Assembly: GCA_965120355.1 (NCBI GenBank)
Contig: CBCPMX010000022.1
Coordinates: 1 to 31,343, forward strand
DNA from: CBCPMX01 sp965120355
Lineage (GTDB): Bacteria; Bacillota; Clostridia; Oscillospirales; Oscillospiraceae
Direction of reading: 5' to 3'
DNA: 31,343 nt
Below the pieces are notes generated by a model. That model searched no databases. It was not told the origin of the DNA and saw nothing but the letters and a program-made list of their open reading frames with translations. Position numbers and translations under genes: made by a program. Below, one piece after another: positions 14,888 to 22,868 of the stretch; the stretch's first letter is position 1; each line of letters begins with the position of its first letter.

Positions 14888-14932
14888 TTTCAGCAATGCC
14901 CGCCACAGTCCGTCAAAGGGCGGACGGGTCAA

Positions 14933-14973
14933 GTTGGCAAACCAATGGTTACCCAATGGCTATGTTTGTCAAC
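14933..14973 (+). other. 10-bp stem in the rpsJ-rplC gap
   Basis: GTTGGCAAAC (14933-14942) pairs with GTTTGTCAAC (14964-14973), ten pairs with one G-U. The 21-nt loop holds two CCAATGG-type boxes (CCAATGGTTACCCAATGG). A smaller GTCCG/CGGAC hairpin lies upstream (14908-14925). The gap is 115 nt, long for this operon, and the stem ends 29 nt before the rplC start. A regulatory or processing role is inferred. Confidence 0.5.
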
Positions 14974-15002
14974 CAATAACCTGAACAGGAGGAAAAACCA
15001 AA

Positions 15003-15731
15003 ATGCAAAAAGCGATCATCGGCAAAAAAGTGGGCATGACCCAGATCTTCGATGAGAGCGGCAAGGTCATCCCGGTCACTGTTATCGAGGCCGGACCCTG
15101 CGTCGTTGTTCAGAAGAAGACCGTTGAAAAGGAAGGCTACAATTCTGTGCAGCTGGGCTTCGGCGATACCAAAGAGTCCAAGCTGACTAAGCCGGAACTG
15201 GGCCATCTGAAGAAGGCCAATGTGGCTCTGAAAAAGGTTCTCAAGGAGTTCCGCCTGGAGAACACCGACACCTACAATGTGGGCGACGAGGTGAAAGCTG
15301 ACGTGTTCGCCGCCGGCGACCATGTGGATGTAACCGGTATCTCCAAGGGCCATGGCTACCAGGGCGTTATCAAGCGCCACGGCGCGCAGCGCACCCCCAC
15401 CAGCCACGGTGGCGGCCCTGTCCACCGTCATGCCGGTTCCATGGGTTCCTGCTCCACGCCCTCCCGTATCTTCAAGGGCCACATCGGCGCCGGTCAGATG
15501 GGTGTGGAACAAGTCACGGTCCAGAACCTGCAAGTGGTGAAGGTGGATCCCGAACTCAATATGATCGTCGTCCGCGGCGCGATTCCCGGTCCCAAGGGCG
15601 GCGTAGTTACCATTAAGAACACGGTGAAGAACCTGGTCGAGAAGAACATGGCGGCTGCTTCCGGTACCCGTGTCAACCCGCAGAAGGCTTCCGCCCGTGT
15701 CAACCCGCAGAAGGCTTCTGCCAGAGGCTAA
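15003..15731 (+). CDS. rplC: 50S ribosomal protein L3, with extended tail
   Basis: L3 (242 aa) binds 23S rRNA early in assembly and reaches toward the peptidyl-transferase centre. The block GSMGSCSTPSRIFKG then HIGAGQMG holds the conserved Gln that PrmB methylates in many bacteria. Usual length is about 205-215 aa. The extra C-terminal residues include a tandem duplication of RVNPQKASA encoded by a 27-bp DNA repeat (15669-15722). AGGAGG precedes ATG 15003. Confidence 0.97.
   Translation: MQKAIIGKKVGMTQIFDESGKVIPVTVIEAGPCVVVQKKTVEKEGYNSVQLGFGDTKESKLTKPELGHLKKANVALKKVLKEFRLENTDTYNVGDEVKADVFAAGDHVDVTGISKGHGYQGVIKRHGAQRTPTSHGGGPVHRHAGSMGSCSTPSRIFKGHIGAGQMGVEQVTVQNLQVVKVDPELNMIVVRGAIPGPKGGVVTIKNTVKNLVEKNMAAASGTRVNPQKASARVNPQKASARG
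15669..15722 (+). repeat. 27-bp tandem repeat in the end of rplC
   Basis: Two adjacent 27-bp units (15669-15695 and 15696-15722) differ at a single base (TTCCGCC versus TTCTGCC, a silent change). Each encodes RVNPQKASA. The near identity points to a recent duplication that lengthened the L3 tail without breaking the frame. Confidence 0.9.
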
Positions 15732-15750
15732 GCGAAAGGAGAGTTAAATC

Positions 15751-16374
15751 ATGCCTAAGGCTACTGTTTATGATATGGCAGGAAAGGCGGTCGGCGAGAT
15801 CGAGCTTTCCGAAGCGATTTTCGGCATTGAGCCCAATGCGTCTGTGGTCCATGATGTGGTTAAGAATCATCTGGCCAACTGCCGTCAGGGCACACAGTCC
15901 ACGCTGACCCGTGCCGAGGTTTCCGGCGGCGGCATCAAGCCGTGGCGTCAGAAGGGGACTGGCCGCGCCCGCCAGGGTTCCATCCGCGCTCCGCAGTGGA
16001 CGCACGGCGGCGTCGTGTTCGCTCCCAAGCCCCGCGATTACAGCTACACGCTGAATAAGAAAGTGAAGCGTCTGGCCCTGAAGAGCGCGCTGAGCGCCAA
16101 GGCTGCCGCCGGTGAAATCATCGTCATCGACAGCATCAAGGTCGACGAGATCAAGACCAAGACCATGGTCAACTTCCTCAATGCCGTCGGTGCCGAGAAG
16201 AAGGCCCTGGTCGTGACCGCCGAGGCCGATACCAACGTGGTCAAAAGCGCCCGCAACATTCCCGGCGTGGTTACCGCATTTGCCAATGTGATTAATGTCT
16301 ATGACATTGTCAACGCCAACAAGCTGGTTGTGGATCAGGCCGCCCTGGCCAAGATCGAGGAGGTGTTCGCATAA
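15751..16374 (+). CDS. rplD: 50S ribosomal protein L4
   Basis: L4 (207 aa) binds 23S rRNA and lines the exit tunnel. The long loop is visible as GGGIKPWRQKGTGRARQGSI, then APQWTHGGVVF. In gamma-proteobacteria L4 represses its own S10 operon, which makes it the natural candidate ligand for the leader before rpsJ. The stop overlaps the rplW start by one base (TAATG). Confidence 0.98.
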   Translation: MPKATVYDMAGKAVGEIELSEAIFGIEPNASVVHDVVKNHLANCRQGTQSTLTRAEVSGGGIKPWRQKGTGRARQGSIRAPQWTHGGVVFAPKPRDYSYTLNKKVKRLALKSALSAKAAAGEIIVIDSIKVDEIKTKTMVNFLNAVGAEKKALVVTAEADTNVVKSARNIPGVVTAFANVINVYDIVNANKLVVDQAALAKIEEVFA

Positions 16375-16670
16375 TGAAGAACGCTTATGACATCATCAGA
16401 AAGCCCATTATCACCGAGCAGTCCATGGAGGCTACCGAGGATAAGAAGTACGTCTTTGCCGTCGACCCCAAGGCCAACAAGATTGAGATCAAAAAGGCTG
16501 TGGAAGAGATCTTCGGCGTCAAGGTTGAGAAGGTCAACACCCTTAACGTACAGGGCAAGCAGAAGCGTTCCGGCGCGTACCCTGTGGGCCGCCGTGCTTC
16601 CTGGAAAAAGGCGATGGTTAAACTGACCGCCGATTCCAAGACCATCGAATTCTTCGAGGGCATGGTCTGA
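16374..16670 (+). CDS. rplW: 50S ribosomal protein L23
   Basis: L23 (98 aa) surrounds the tunnel exit and docks trigger factor and SRP. N-terminal IIRKPIITEQSM and YVFAVDPKANKIEIKKAVE are typical, with GKQKRSGAYPVGRR near the end. The ATG shares its A with the rplD stop, so translation is probably coupled. Confidence 0.98.
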   Translation: MKNAYDIIRKPIITEQSMEATEDKKYVFAVDPKANKIEIKKAVEEIFGVKVEKVNTLNVQGKQKRSGAYPVGRRASWKKAMVKLTADSKTIEFFEGMV

Positions 16671-16702
16671 TACAATAACTCAGATAAGGAGTGTAACGCA
16701 AA

Positions 16703-17539
16703 ATGGCGATTAAAACTTATAAGCCTACGACTCCGTCCCGCCGGCATATGACTGTGTCTGCCTTCGACGGCGTCGATAAAAAGGCAAAACCTGAGCGTAG
16801 CCTTGTTGAGACTGTCAAGAAGAGTTCCGGTCGCAACAGCTACGGCAGAATCACCGTTCGTCACCGCGGCGGCGGCAACAAGCGCAAGTACAGAGTCATC
16901 GACTTCAAGCGCAATAAGCTGGATGTACCCGCTACCGTTCAGCGCCTGGAGTACGACCCCAACCGCAGCGCATTCATCGCGCTGCTGGAATACACCGACG
17001 GTGAAAAAGCCTATATTCTGGCCCCTGTTGGCCTGAAGGCCGGCGACACCGTCATCTCCTCCGCTTCTGCGGATATCAAGGCCGGTAACTGCCTGCCCAT
17101 CGCCAACATTCCGGTTGGTACTGTAATCCACAATATTGAGCTGTATCCCGGCCGCGGCGCACAGCTGGTTCGTTCCGCCGGCGTCTCCGCCCAGCTGATG
17201 GCCAAGGACGGCGACATGGCCCAGGTTCGTCTGCCCTCCGGCGAGACACGGTATATTCGCATGAACTGCAAGGCCACCATCGGACAGGTCGGCAACATCG
17301 ATCATGAGAATGTGCATCTGGGCAAGGCCGGCCGTAAGCGCCACATGGGCATTCGTCCCACGGTTCGCGGTTCCGTCATGAACCCCTGCGATCACCCCCA
17401 CGGCGGCGGCGAGGGCAAGAGCCCTGTAGGCCGTCCCGGGCCTGTGACTCCTTGGGGCAAGCCTGCCATGGGCTACAAGACCCGCAAGACGAAGAACCCC
17501 ACCAATAAGTTCATCGTCAAGCGCAGAAACAGCAAGTAA
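16703..17539 (+). CDS. rplB: 50S ribosomal protein L2
   Basis: L2 (278 aa) is needed for subunit joining and peptidyl transfer. MAIKTYKPTTPSRRHMT, RHRGGGNKRKYR and the C-terminal HPHGGGEGKSPVGRPGP (with the conserved His of this loop) are clear. AAGGAG precedes ATG 16703 across a 32-nt gap. Confidence 0.99.
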   Translation: MAIKTYKPTTPSRRHMTVSAFDGVDKKAKPERSLVETVKKSSGRNSYGRITVRHRGGGNKRKYRVIDFKRNKLDVPATVQRLEYDPNRSAFIALLEYTDGEKAYILAPVGLKAGDTVISSASADIKAGNCLPIANIPVGTVIHNIELYPGRGAQLVRSAGVSAQLMAKDGDMAQVRLPSGETRYIRMNCKATIGQVGNIDHENVHLGKAGRKRHMGIRPTVRGSVMNPCDHPHGGGEGKSPVGRPGPVTPWGKPAMGYKTRKTKNPTNKFIVKRRNSK

Positions 17540-17553
17540 GGAGGATTTTATTC

Positions 17554-17832
17554 ATGAGCAGAAGCATTAAAAAAGGCCCTTTCGTTGCTCCTGAGCTGTA
17601 TAAGCGCATTGAGGAGCTCAACGCCGCCGGCGAGAAGAAGGTGCTCAAGACCTGGTCCAGAGCGTCCACCATTTTTCCCTCCTTCGTTGGCCATACCATT
17701 GCTGTACACGATGGCCGCAAGCACGTTCCTGTCTATGTGACTGAGGATATGGTCGGTCACAAGCTGGGCGAGTTCGTTCCCACCAGAACCTTCAGAGGTC
17801 ACGCCGGCAGCAAGACCTCCAATAGAAAGTAA
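17554..17832 (+). CDS. rpsS: 30S ribosomal protein S19
   Basis: S19 (92 aa) lies in the 30S head and contacts S13 and the tRNA bridge. SRSIKKGPFV at the start and GHKLGEFVPTRTFRGH at the end are the family marks. AAGGAGG overlaps the end of rplB. Confidence 0.99.
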   Translation: MSRSIKKGPFVAPELYKRIEELNAAGEKKVLKTWSRASTIFPSFVGHTIAVHDGRKHVPVYVTEDMVGHKLGEFVPTRTFRGHAGSKTSNRK

Positions 17833-17844
17833 GGAGGAGAGAAC

Positions 17845-18180
17845 ATGGAAGCCAAAGCACATTTGAAATATGCCCGCATCTCCCCCCGTAAGGTGAAGAT
17901 TGTGTGCGACCTGATCCGCGGCAAGGACGTGAAAACCGCCGCTGCGATCCTGATGCAGACCCCCAAGGCTGCTGCTCAGCCCATGCTGAAGCTGCTGAAC
18001 AGTGCCGTGGCCAACGCGGAGAACAACCACGAGATGGATGTGGATAAGCTGTATGTGTCCGGTGTTTACGCGAACCCCGGCCCCATCCTGAAGAGAGCAA
18101 TGCCCCGCGCACAGGGCAGATCCTACCGGATCAACAAGAGAACCACGCACATCACCATCGCTGTGAGCGAGAAGGACTAA
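17845..18180 (+). CDS. rplV: 50S ribosomal protein L22
   Basis: L22 (111 aa) sends a beta hairpin into the exit tunnel, the site of macrolide-resistance changes. AHLKYARISPRKVKIVCDLI and the C-terminal RAMPRAQGRSYRINKRTTHI are present and intact. AAGGAGG ends 8 nt before the ATG. Confidence 0.98.
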   Translation: MEAKAHLKYARISPRKVKIVCDLIRGKDVKTAAAILMQTPKAAAQPMLKLLNSAVANAENNHEMDVDKLYVSGVYANPGPILKRAMPRAQGRSYRINKRTTHITIAVSEKD

Positions 18181-18195
18181 GCCAGGAGGTAAGCT

Positions 18196-18972
18196 ATGGG
18201 ACAGAAAGTAAATCCCCATGGATTGCGCGTTGGCGTAATCAAAGACTGGGACTCTCGTTGGTATGCACGTGACGATAAAGTCGGCGATCTGGTTGTGGAG
18301 GATTACAACATCCGCAAGTATCTGAAGAGCACCCTTTATTCCGCCGGCATTGCCAAGATTGAGATTGAAAGAGATAACGCGAAGGTTCGCATCAATATTC
18401 ACTGCTCCCGTCCCGGTGTTGTCATCGGTAAGGGCGGCACGGAGATTGAGCGCCTGCGCGTCAGAATGGAAAAGATGATCGGCAAGCCTGTGGCCATTAA
18501 CATTGTGGAGGTCCGCAGCCCCGATCTGAACGCACAGCTGGTGGCCGAGAACATTGCCGCCCAGCTGGAGAAGCGTATCAGCTTCCGCCGCGCCATGAAG
18601 AAGGCCATGCAGAACGCCACACGTCTGGGCGCCAAGGGCATTAAGGTCACCTGCGGCGGCCGCCTGGGCGGCGCCGAAATTGCCCGCAGCGAGTCCTATC
18701 ACGAGGGCACGATTCCGCTGCAGACCATCCGCGCGGACATCGACTACGGCTTTGCAGAGGCCAACACCACGTATGGCAAGATCGGCATTAAGGTGTGGAT
18801 CTACAAGGGCGAGGTGCTCAACTCCACCCTGCGGGCCACCAATCCCGAGCCGGTCAAGCGTGAGCGCAGAAACAACGACCGTCGTGATCGCCGGGGCGGT
18901 AACCGCGGCGGTAATCGCGGCGGCAACCGCAACAACAGCGGCTACGGCCGCCGGGAAGGAGGAGACCGCTGA
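18196..18972 (+). CDS. rpsC: 30S ribosomal protein S3, with RGG-rich tail
   Basis: S3 (258 aa) forms the mRNA entry site. MGQKVNPHGLRVGVIKDWDS, the KH domain GVVIGKGGTEIERLR and the C-terminal domain up to TNPEPVKRE are canonical. From about residue 222 a low-complexity tail follows with three GGNR units and arginines, ending GYGRREGGDR. Such RGG-like tails bind RNA and are often expanded in this protein. The stop overlaps the rplP start (TGATG). Confidence 0.98.
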   Translation: MGQKVNPHGLRVGVIKDWDSRWYARDDKVGDLVVEDYNIRKYLKSTLYSAGIAKIEIERDNAKVRINIHCSRPGVVIGKGGTEIERLRVRMEKMIGKPVAINIVEVRSPDLNAQLVAENIAAQLEKRISFRRAMKKAMQNATRLGAKGIKVTCGGRLGGAEIARSESYHEGTIPLQTIRADIDYGFAEANTTYGKIGIKVWIYKGEVLNSTLRATNPEPVKRERRNNDRRDRRGGNRGGNRGGNRNNSGYGRREGGDR

Positions 18973-19409
18973 TGCTTCTGCCCAAGAGAGCGAAACACCG
19001 TAAGGTGCAGAGAGGCCGCATGAAGGGCGTTGCCAGCCGCGGCAACAAAGTTGCCTACGGCGAGTTTGGCATTGCGGCCTGCGAGCCCGGTTGGATCACC
19101 GGTAATCAGATCGAGGCTGCCCGTGTGGCCATGACTCGTTCCACCAGACGCGGTGGTAAGGTCTGGATTAAGATTTTCCCTGACAAGCCGATTTCCAAGA
19201 AGGCCCTTGGTACTCGTATGGGTTCCGGTAAAGGCGCTCCCGATCAGTGGATCGCGGTGGTGAAACCCGGCAAGGTCATGTTTGAAATTGGCGGCATTTC
19301 GGAAGAAGCCGCCCGAGAGGCCCTCCGTCTGGCTCAGCACAAGCTTCCCATTAAGACGAAGATCGTGTGCAGAGAAGACACTGAATCCGGGAATGGTGGT
19401 GAGCAATGA
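18972..19409 (+). CDS. rplP: 50S ribosomal protein L16
   Basis: L16 (145 aa) is a late-assembling protein near the A site. MLLPKRAKHRKVQRGRM, GRMKGVASRGNKVAYGEFG and RMGSGKGAPDQWIAVVKPGK are clear. Its ATG shares one base with the rpsC stop and its TGA overlaps the rpmC start, so it is coupled on both sides. Confidence 0.98.
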   Translation: MLLPKRAKHRKVQRGRMKGVASRGNKVAYGEFGIAACEPGWITGNQIEAARVAMTRSTRRGGKVWIKIFPDKPISKKALGTRMGSGKGAPDQWIAVVKPGKVMFEIGGISEEAAREALRLAQHKLPIKTKIVCREDTESGNGGEQ

Positions 19410-19609
19410 TGACGGCAACTGAAATTCGGAATATGACCCCGGCAGAGCTGGAGGCCAAGCTGGCATCCTTGAAGAAGGACCTGTTCACCCTGCGGATGCG
19501 GCATGCCACAAACCAGTTGGACAACCCGCTGCAGATCCAGAGTGTGAAGAAGGATATTGCCCGAGTCAAAACTATTTTACGTGAAAAGGAGCTTCGGCCC
19601 GAAGCCTAA
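19406..19609 (+). CDS. rpmC: 50S ribosomal protein L29
   Basis: L29 (67 aa) is a two-helix protein at the tunnel exit. TATEIRNMTPAELEAKLASL and LRMRHATNQLDNP are typical. The first ATG (19406) overlaps the rplP stop as ATGA; a second in-frame ATG follows at 19409, and either could serve. GGTGGTGAG lies upstream. Confidence 0.96.
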   Translation: MMTATEIRNMTPAELEAKLASLKKDLFTLRMRHATNQLDNPLQIQSVKKDIARVKTILREKELRPEA

Positions 19610-19623
19610 GGAGGTAAGCGCAA

Positions 19624-19887
19624 GTGAGTGACAATGTAAGAGCTTTCCGCAAGACCAGGGTCGGTACCGTCGTCTCCGACAAGATGGATAAGACGATCGT
19701 GGTCGCAATCGAGGATAGCGTGCAGCACAAGCTGTATAAGAAAATTGTGAAGAGGACCTACAAGCTGAAGGCCCATGACGAGCTCAACGCCTGCGGCGTC
19801 GGCGATACGGTCCGTGTGATGGAGTGCCGTCCCCTGTCGAAAGACAAGAGATGGAGACTCGTCGAAATCATCAAGAAGGCAGAGTAA
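19624..19887 (+). CDS. rpsQ: 30S ribosomal protein S17
   Basis: S17 (87 aa) binds 16S rRNA early in assembly. RKTRVGTVVSDKMDKTIVV and KAHDELNACGVGDTVRVMECRPLS-type blocks with the final RWRLVEII are clear. The start is GTG 19624, with AAGGAGGT overlapping the rpmC end. Confidence 0.98.
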   Translation: MSDNVRAFRKTRVGTVVSDKMDKTIVVAIEDSVQHKLYKKIVKRTYKLKAHDELNACGVGDTVRVMECRPLSKDKRWRLVEIIKKAE

Positions 19888-19902
19888 GGAGGTTGGCATC
19901 CC

Positions 19903-20271
19903 ATGATTCAGCAGGAAACTTATCTGAAGGTTGCCGACAACACCGGCGCCAAAGAAATCAAATGCATCCGCGTCCTGGGCGGTTCCAAGCGGAAGTATGG
20001 CAATATCGGTGACGTCATCGTGGCCTCCGTCCGAAAAGCCACTCCCGGCGGCACTGTGAAAAAGGGTGATGTGGTCAAGGCTGTCATCGTCCGCAGCGCC
20101 AAGGGCGTCCGCCGTGCGGATGGCACCTATGTCCGCTTTGACGAGAATGCGGCCGTGCTCATTCGGGACGATAAGAACCCCAGAGGCACCCGCATCTTTG
20201 GGCCCGTTGCCAGAGAGCTCCGCGACAAGGATTACATGAAGATCCTGTCCCTGGCGCCCGAAGTCATTTAA
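19903..20271 (+). CDS. rplN: 50S ribosomal protein L14
   Basis: L14 (122 aa) lies at the subunit interface and is the target of the silencing factor RsfS. MIQQETYLKVADNTGAKEI and VRFDENAAVLIRDDKNPRGT are canonical, and the length is exactly that of the family. AAGGAGG precedes the ATG. Confidence 0.99.
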   Translation: MIQQETYLKVADNTGAKEIKCIRVLGGSKRKYGNIGDVIVASVRKATPGGTVKKGDVVKAVIVRSAKGVRRADGTYVRFDENAAVLIRDDKNPRGTRIFGPVARELRDKDYMKILSLAPEVI

Positions 20272-20284
20272 GGGGGGACCAAAG

Positions 20285-20593
20285 ATGAACATTAAGAAGA
20301 ATGATACTGTCATTGTCCTGTCCGGTAAGGACAAGGGCAAGGAGGGCAAGGTCCTGGTGACAATGCCTGCCGAGGGCAAGGTCATCGTGGAAGGCATTAA
20401 CATGGCTTCCCGCCATCAGAAGGCCACCCGTCAGGGTATGGAGAGCGGCATTATCCGCAAGGAGATTCCCATGTATGCCTCCAAGGTCATGCGTGTTTGC
20501 CCCAAGTGCGGCAAGCCCACCCGCACCGCATATAAGATCCTTGCCGACGGCTCCAAGAACCGTGTGTGCAAGAAGTGCGGCGAGACCATTTAA
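20285..20593 (+). CDS. rplX: 50S ribosomal protein L24 (zinc-ribbon form)
   Basis: L24 (102 aa) starts 50S assembly. The KOW motif is in DTVIVLSGKDKGKEGKVL and the body is normal. The tail carries two CxxC pairs, C72/C75 (CPKC) and C95/C98 (CKKC), the zinc-ribbon form found in many bacteria. AAGGGGGG precedes ATG 20285. Confidence 0.98.
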   Translation: MNIKKNDTVIVLSGKDKGKEGKVLVTMPAEGKVIVEGINMASRHQKATRQGMESGIIRKEIPMYASKVMRVCPKCGKPTRTAYKILADGSKNRVCKKCGETI

Positions 20594-20610
20594 GGGGAGG
20601 AGGAAACACA

Positions 20611-21150
20611 GTGGCTAGACTGAAAACGAAGTATACCGAGGAAATTGCGCCCGCTCTGATGCAGAAGTTTGGCTATAAGAGCGTTATGCAGATTCCCAAA
20701 ATCGAAAAGGTCGTTCTGAACATCGGCTGCGGCTCCTTCAAGGACAACAGCAAGATGATCGAGGCTGTGCAGAAGGAACTGTCCGTCATTGCCGGCCAGC
20801 ATGCCGTTTTGACGAAGGCCAAGAAGTCCGTTGCAAACTTCAAGGTCCGTGAAGGCCAGGTTGTCGGCGTGAAGGTCACGCTGCGCGGCGAACGGATGTG
20901 GGAGTTCCTGGACCGTCTGTTCAATGTGGCGCTGCCCCGTGTCCGCGACTTCCGCGGCATCAATCCCAACTCCTTCGATGGCCGCGGCAATTACACCTTC
21001 GGCCTGAAGGAGCAGCTGATCTTCCCCGAGATCGAGTATGACAAGGTCGAGGTGATCCACGGGATGGATATCAACATCACCACCACCGCGACCACTGATG
21101 AAGAGGGCAAGGAACTGCTGAAACTGACCGGCGCCCCCTTCTACGCTTGA
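20611..21150 (+). CDS. rplE: 50S ribosomal protein L5
   Basis: L5 (179 aa) binds 5S rRNA and contacts P-site tRNA. KTKYTEEIAPALMQKFGYKS, RGINPNSFDGRGNYTFG and the final LLKLTGAPF are typical. GTG 20611 is the start, with GGGGAGGAGG 7 nt upstream; an ATG at 20566 lies inside rplX and would add a non-homologous extension. Confidence 0.98.
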   Translation: MARLKTKYTEEIAPALMQKFGYKSVMQIPKIEKVVLNIGCGSFKDNSKMIEAVQKELSVIAGQHAVLTKAKKSVANFKVREGQVVGVKVTLRGERMWEFLDRLFNVALPRVRDFRGINPNSFDGRGNYTFGLKEQLIFPEIEYDKVEVIHGMDINITTTATTDEEGKELLKLTGAPFYA

Positions 21151-21165
21151 TTGGAGGAATTGTTA

Positions 21166-21351
21166 ATGGCGAAAAAAGCAATGATTCTCAAGCAGCAGAA
21201 GGAGCCCAAGTACTCCTCCCGCCGCTATAACCGCTGCAAGATCTGCGGCCGTCCCCATGCTTATCTGCGGAACTATGGCGTATGCCGTATCTGCTTCCGG
21301 GAGTTGGCCTACAAGGGTCAGATTCCCGGCGTCCGCAAGGCAAGCTGGTAA
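21166..21351 (+). CDS. rpsZ: 30S ribosomal protein S14, zinc-binding type Z
   Basis: The short 61-aa zinc form of S14, with C24-x2-C27 and C40-x2-C43 (CKICGRP ... CRIC). Its tail GQIPGVRKASW is the family end. ATG 21166 follows TTGGAGGAAT; the in-frame TTG at 21151 overlaps that site. A 162-nt structured gap follows, unlike the tight spacing elsewhere. Confidence 0.98.
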   Translation: MAKKAMILKQQKEPKYSSRRYNRCKICGRPHAYLRNYGVCRICFRELAYKGQIPGVRKASW

Positions 21352-21513
21352 CCCATCCACGAACCGTGGTTCCCGTCAAGCACTCCGGCTGCTGGAGTGC
21401 CTTGGCGTTTACCAAGCCGCCAGAAGTCGCTCAGCCTTTGCATGATGGGCTGGGAGGATACTCTGGCAGTCATAACAGCCCACAGCGGCTGTAATTCAAC
21501 AGGAGGTCAAAAC
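21352..21513 (+). other. series of hairpins between rpsZ and rpsH
   Basis: The gap holds no gene but several stems. They are CCACG/CGTGG (21357-21369), GCACTCC/GGAGTGC (21380-21400), CTTGG/CCAAG (21401-21416), TGGGCTG/CAGCCCA (21446-21482), and ACAGC-G-GCTGT (21482-21492), the last of which shares a base with the previous one. They end just before the rpsH AGGAGG (21501-21506). S8, the next gene, represses its own operon in E. coli, so an S8 target is a reasonable guess. Confidence 0.5.
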
Positions 21514-21912
21514 ATGCAAATCACAGATCCCATTGCGGATATGCTCACGCGCATCCGGAACGCAAACGCCGCAAAGCACGAGACCGTGAATGTACCTGCT
21601 TCCAAGCTGAAAAAGGCCATTGCCCAGATCCTGCTGGAAGAAGGCTACATCAAGAACTATCAGGTTCTCGAGGACGGCCCCCAGGGTACCATCAAGATCA
21701 CCTTGAAGTATCTTGGCAATAAGGAGAAGGTCATCACCGGCCTTCGCAGAGTCTCCAAGCCCGGCCTGCGTGTCTATGCCGGCGCTGACGAGCTGCCTCA
21801 GGTTCTCCGCGGCCTCGGCATCGCTATCATTTCTACGTCCAAGGGCGTCATGACCGACAAGAAGGCTCGCGAGAACCATGTCGGCGGCGAGATCCTGGCG
21901 TTCGTCTGGTAA
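21514..21912 (+). CDS. rpsH: 30S ribosomal protein S8
   Basis: S8 (132 aa) binds helix 21 of 16S rRNA and controls the spc operon in E. coli. MQITDPIADMLTRIRNANAA and the end STSKGVMTDKKARENHVGGE are canonical. ATG 21514 has AGGAGG at 7 nt; an ATG at 21397 belongs to the hairpin region. Confidence 0.99.
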   Translation: MQITDPIADMLTRIRNANAAKHETVNVPASKLKKAIAQILLEEGYIKNYQVLEDGPQGTIKITLKYLGNKEKVITGLRRVSKPGLRVYAGADELPQVLRGLGIAIISTSKGVMTDKKARENHVGGEILAFVW

Positions 21913-21925
21913 AGGAGGATTCATT

Positions 21926-22471
21926 ATGTCTAGAATTGGCAGAATGCCCATCACCGTACCGGCTGGCGTCGAGATCACCGTTGGCGAGAACAATCACGTG
22001 ACCGTCAAGGGGCCCAAGGGTACGCTGGAAAGAGCATTTCATCCCGATATGATCATCAAGGTCGAAGACGGCGTGGCCACCGTGGCCCGTCCCGACGACG
22101 AGAAGCTGCACAGAAGCCTGCACGGCCTGAGCCGTACGCTGCTGAGCAACATGGTCGAGGGCGTTACCAAGGGCTTCAGCAAGGAGCTGGAGGTCAACGG
22201 CGTTGGTTACCGTGTGCAGAAAACTGGCAATCAGCTGGTGATGAACCTGGGCTTCTCTCATCAGGTGACCGTGGACGAGGTTGACGGCATCACCATCGAA
22301 GTGCCCAGCGCCAACAAGATCGTCATCAGCGGCATCGACAAGCAGAAGGTCGGTCAGTTCGCGGCTGAAGTCAGGGGCAAGCGTCCGCCTGAGCCTTACA
22401 AGGGCAAGGGTATCAAATATACTACCGAGGTCATTCGCCGTAAGGAAGGCAAGACCGGCGGTAAGAAGTAA
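21926..22471 (+). CDS. rplF: 50S ribosomal protein L6
   Basis: L6 (181 aa) lies near the sarcin-ricin loop. SRIGRMPITVPAGVEITV, LHGLSRTLLSNMVEGVTKGF and the C-terminal RPPEPYKGKGIKYTTEVIRR are clear. AAAGGAGG precedes ATG 21926, which is chosen over ATG 21878 inside rpsH. Confidence 0.99.
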   Translation: MSRIGRMPITVPAGVEITVGENNHVTVKGPKGTLERAFHPDMIIKVEDGVATVARPDDEKLHRSLHGLSRTLLSNMVEGVTKGFSKELEVNGVGYRVQKTGNQLVMNLGFSHQVTVDEVDGITIEVPSANKIVISGIDKQKVGQFAAEVRGKRPPEPYKGKGIKYTTEVIRRKEGKTGGKK

Positions 22472-22488
22472 GAAAGAGGTGTGCCAAT

Positions 22489-22848
22489 ATGGTAAATAGA
22501 CCTGATACGAATGCGCAGCGCCTGAAGCGCCATAAGAGAGTGCGCAGCAAGATCTCCGGCACGCCCGAGAGACCTCGCCTGAATGTGTTCCGCAGCAATG
22601 CGAATATCTACGCACAGATCATTGATGATATCAACGGCGTCACGCTGGCGTCCGCTTCCACACTGGATAAAGAGTTCGAAGGCCCCACCGGCAATGTCGA
22701 GGCTGCCCGCAAGGTCGGTCAGATGATCGCTGAGCGCGCCAAGGCCAAGAACATTGACACCGTCGTCTTTGACCGTGGCGGCTATATCTACCACGGCCGT
22801 GTGGCGGCTCTGGCCGAGGGCGCCCGTGAGGGCGGACTCGAATTTTAA
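22489..22848 (+). CDS. rplR: 50S ribosomal protein L18
   Basis: L18 (119 aa) carries 5S rRNA into the 50S subunit. KRHKRVRSKISGTPERPRL and VVFDRGGYIYHGRVAALAEGARE are typical. GAAAGAGGTG precedes ATG 22489. Confidence 0.99.
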   Translation: MVNRPDTNAQRLKRHKRVRSKISGTPERPRLNVFRSNANIYAQIIDDINGVTLASASTLDKEFEGPTGNVEAARKVGQMIAERAKAKNIDTVVFDRGGYIYHGRVAALAEGAREGGLEF

Positions 22849-22868
22849 GTCGGGAGGAGGACGAAAAC

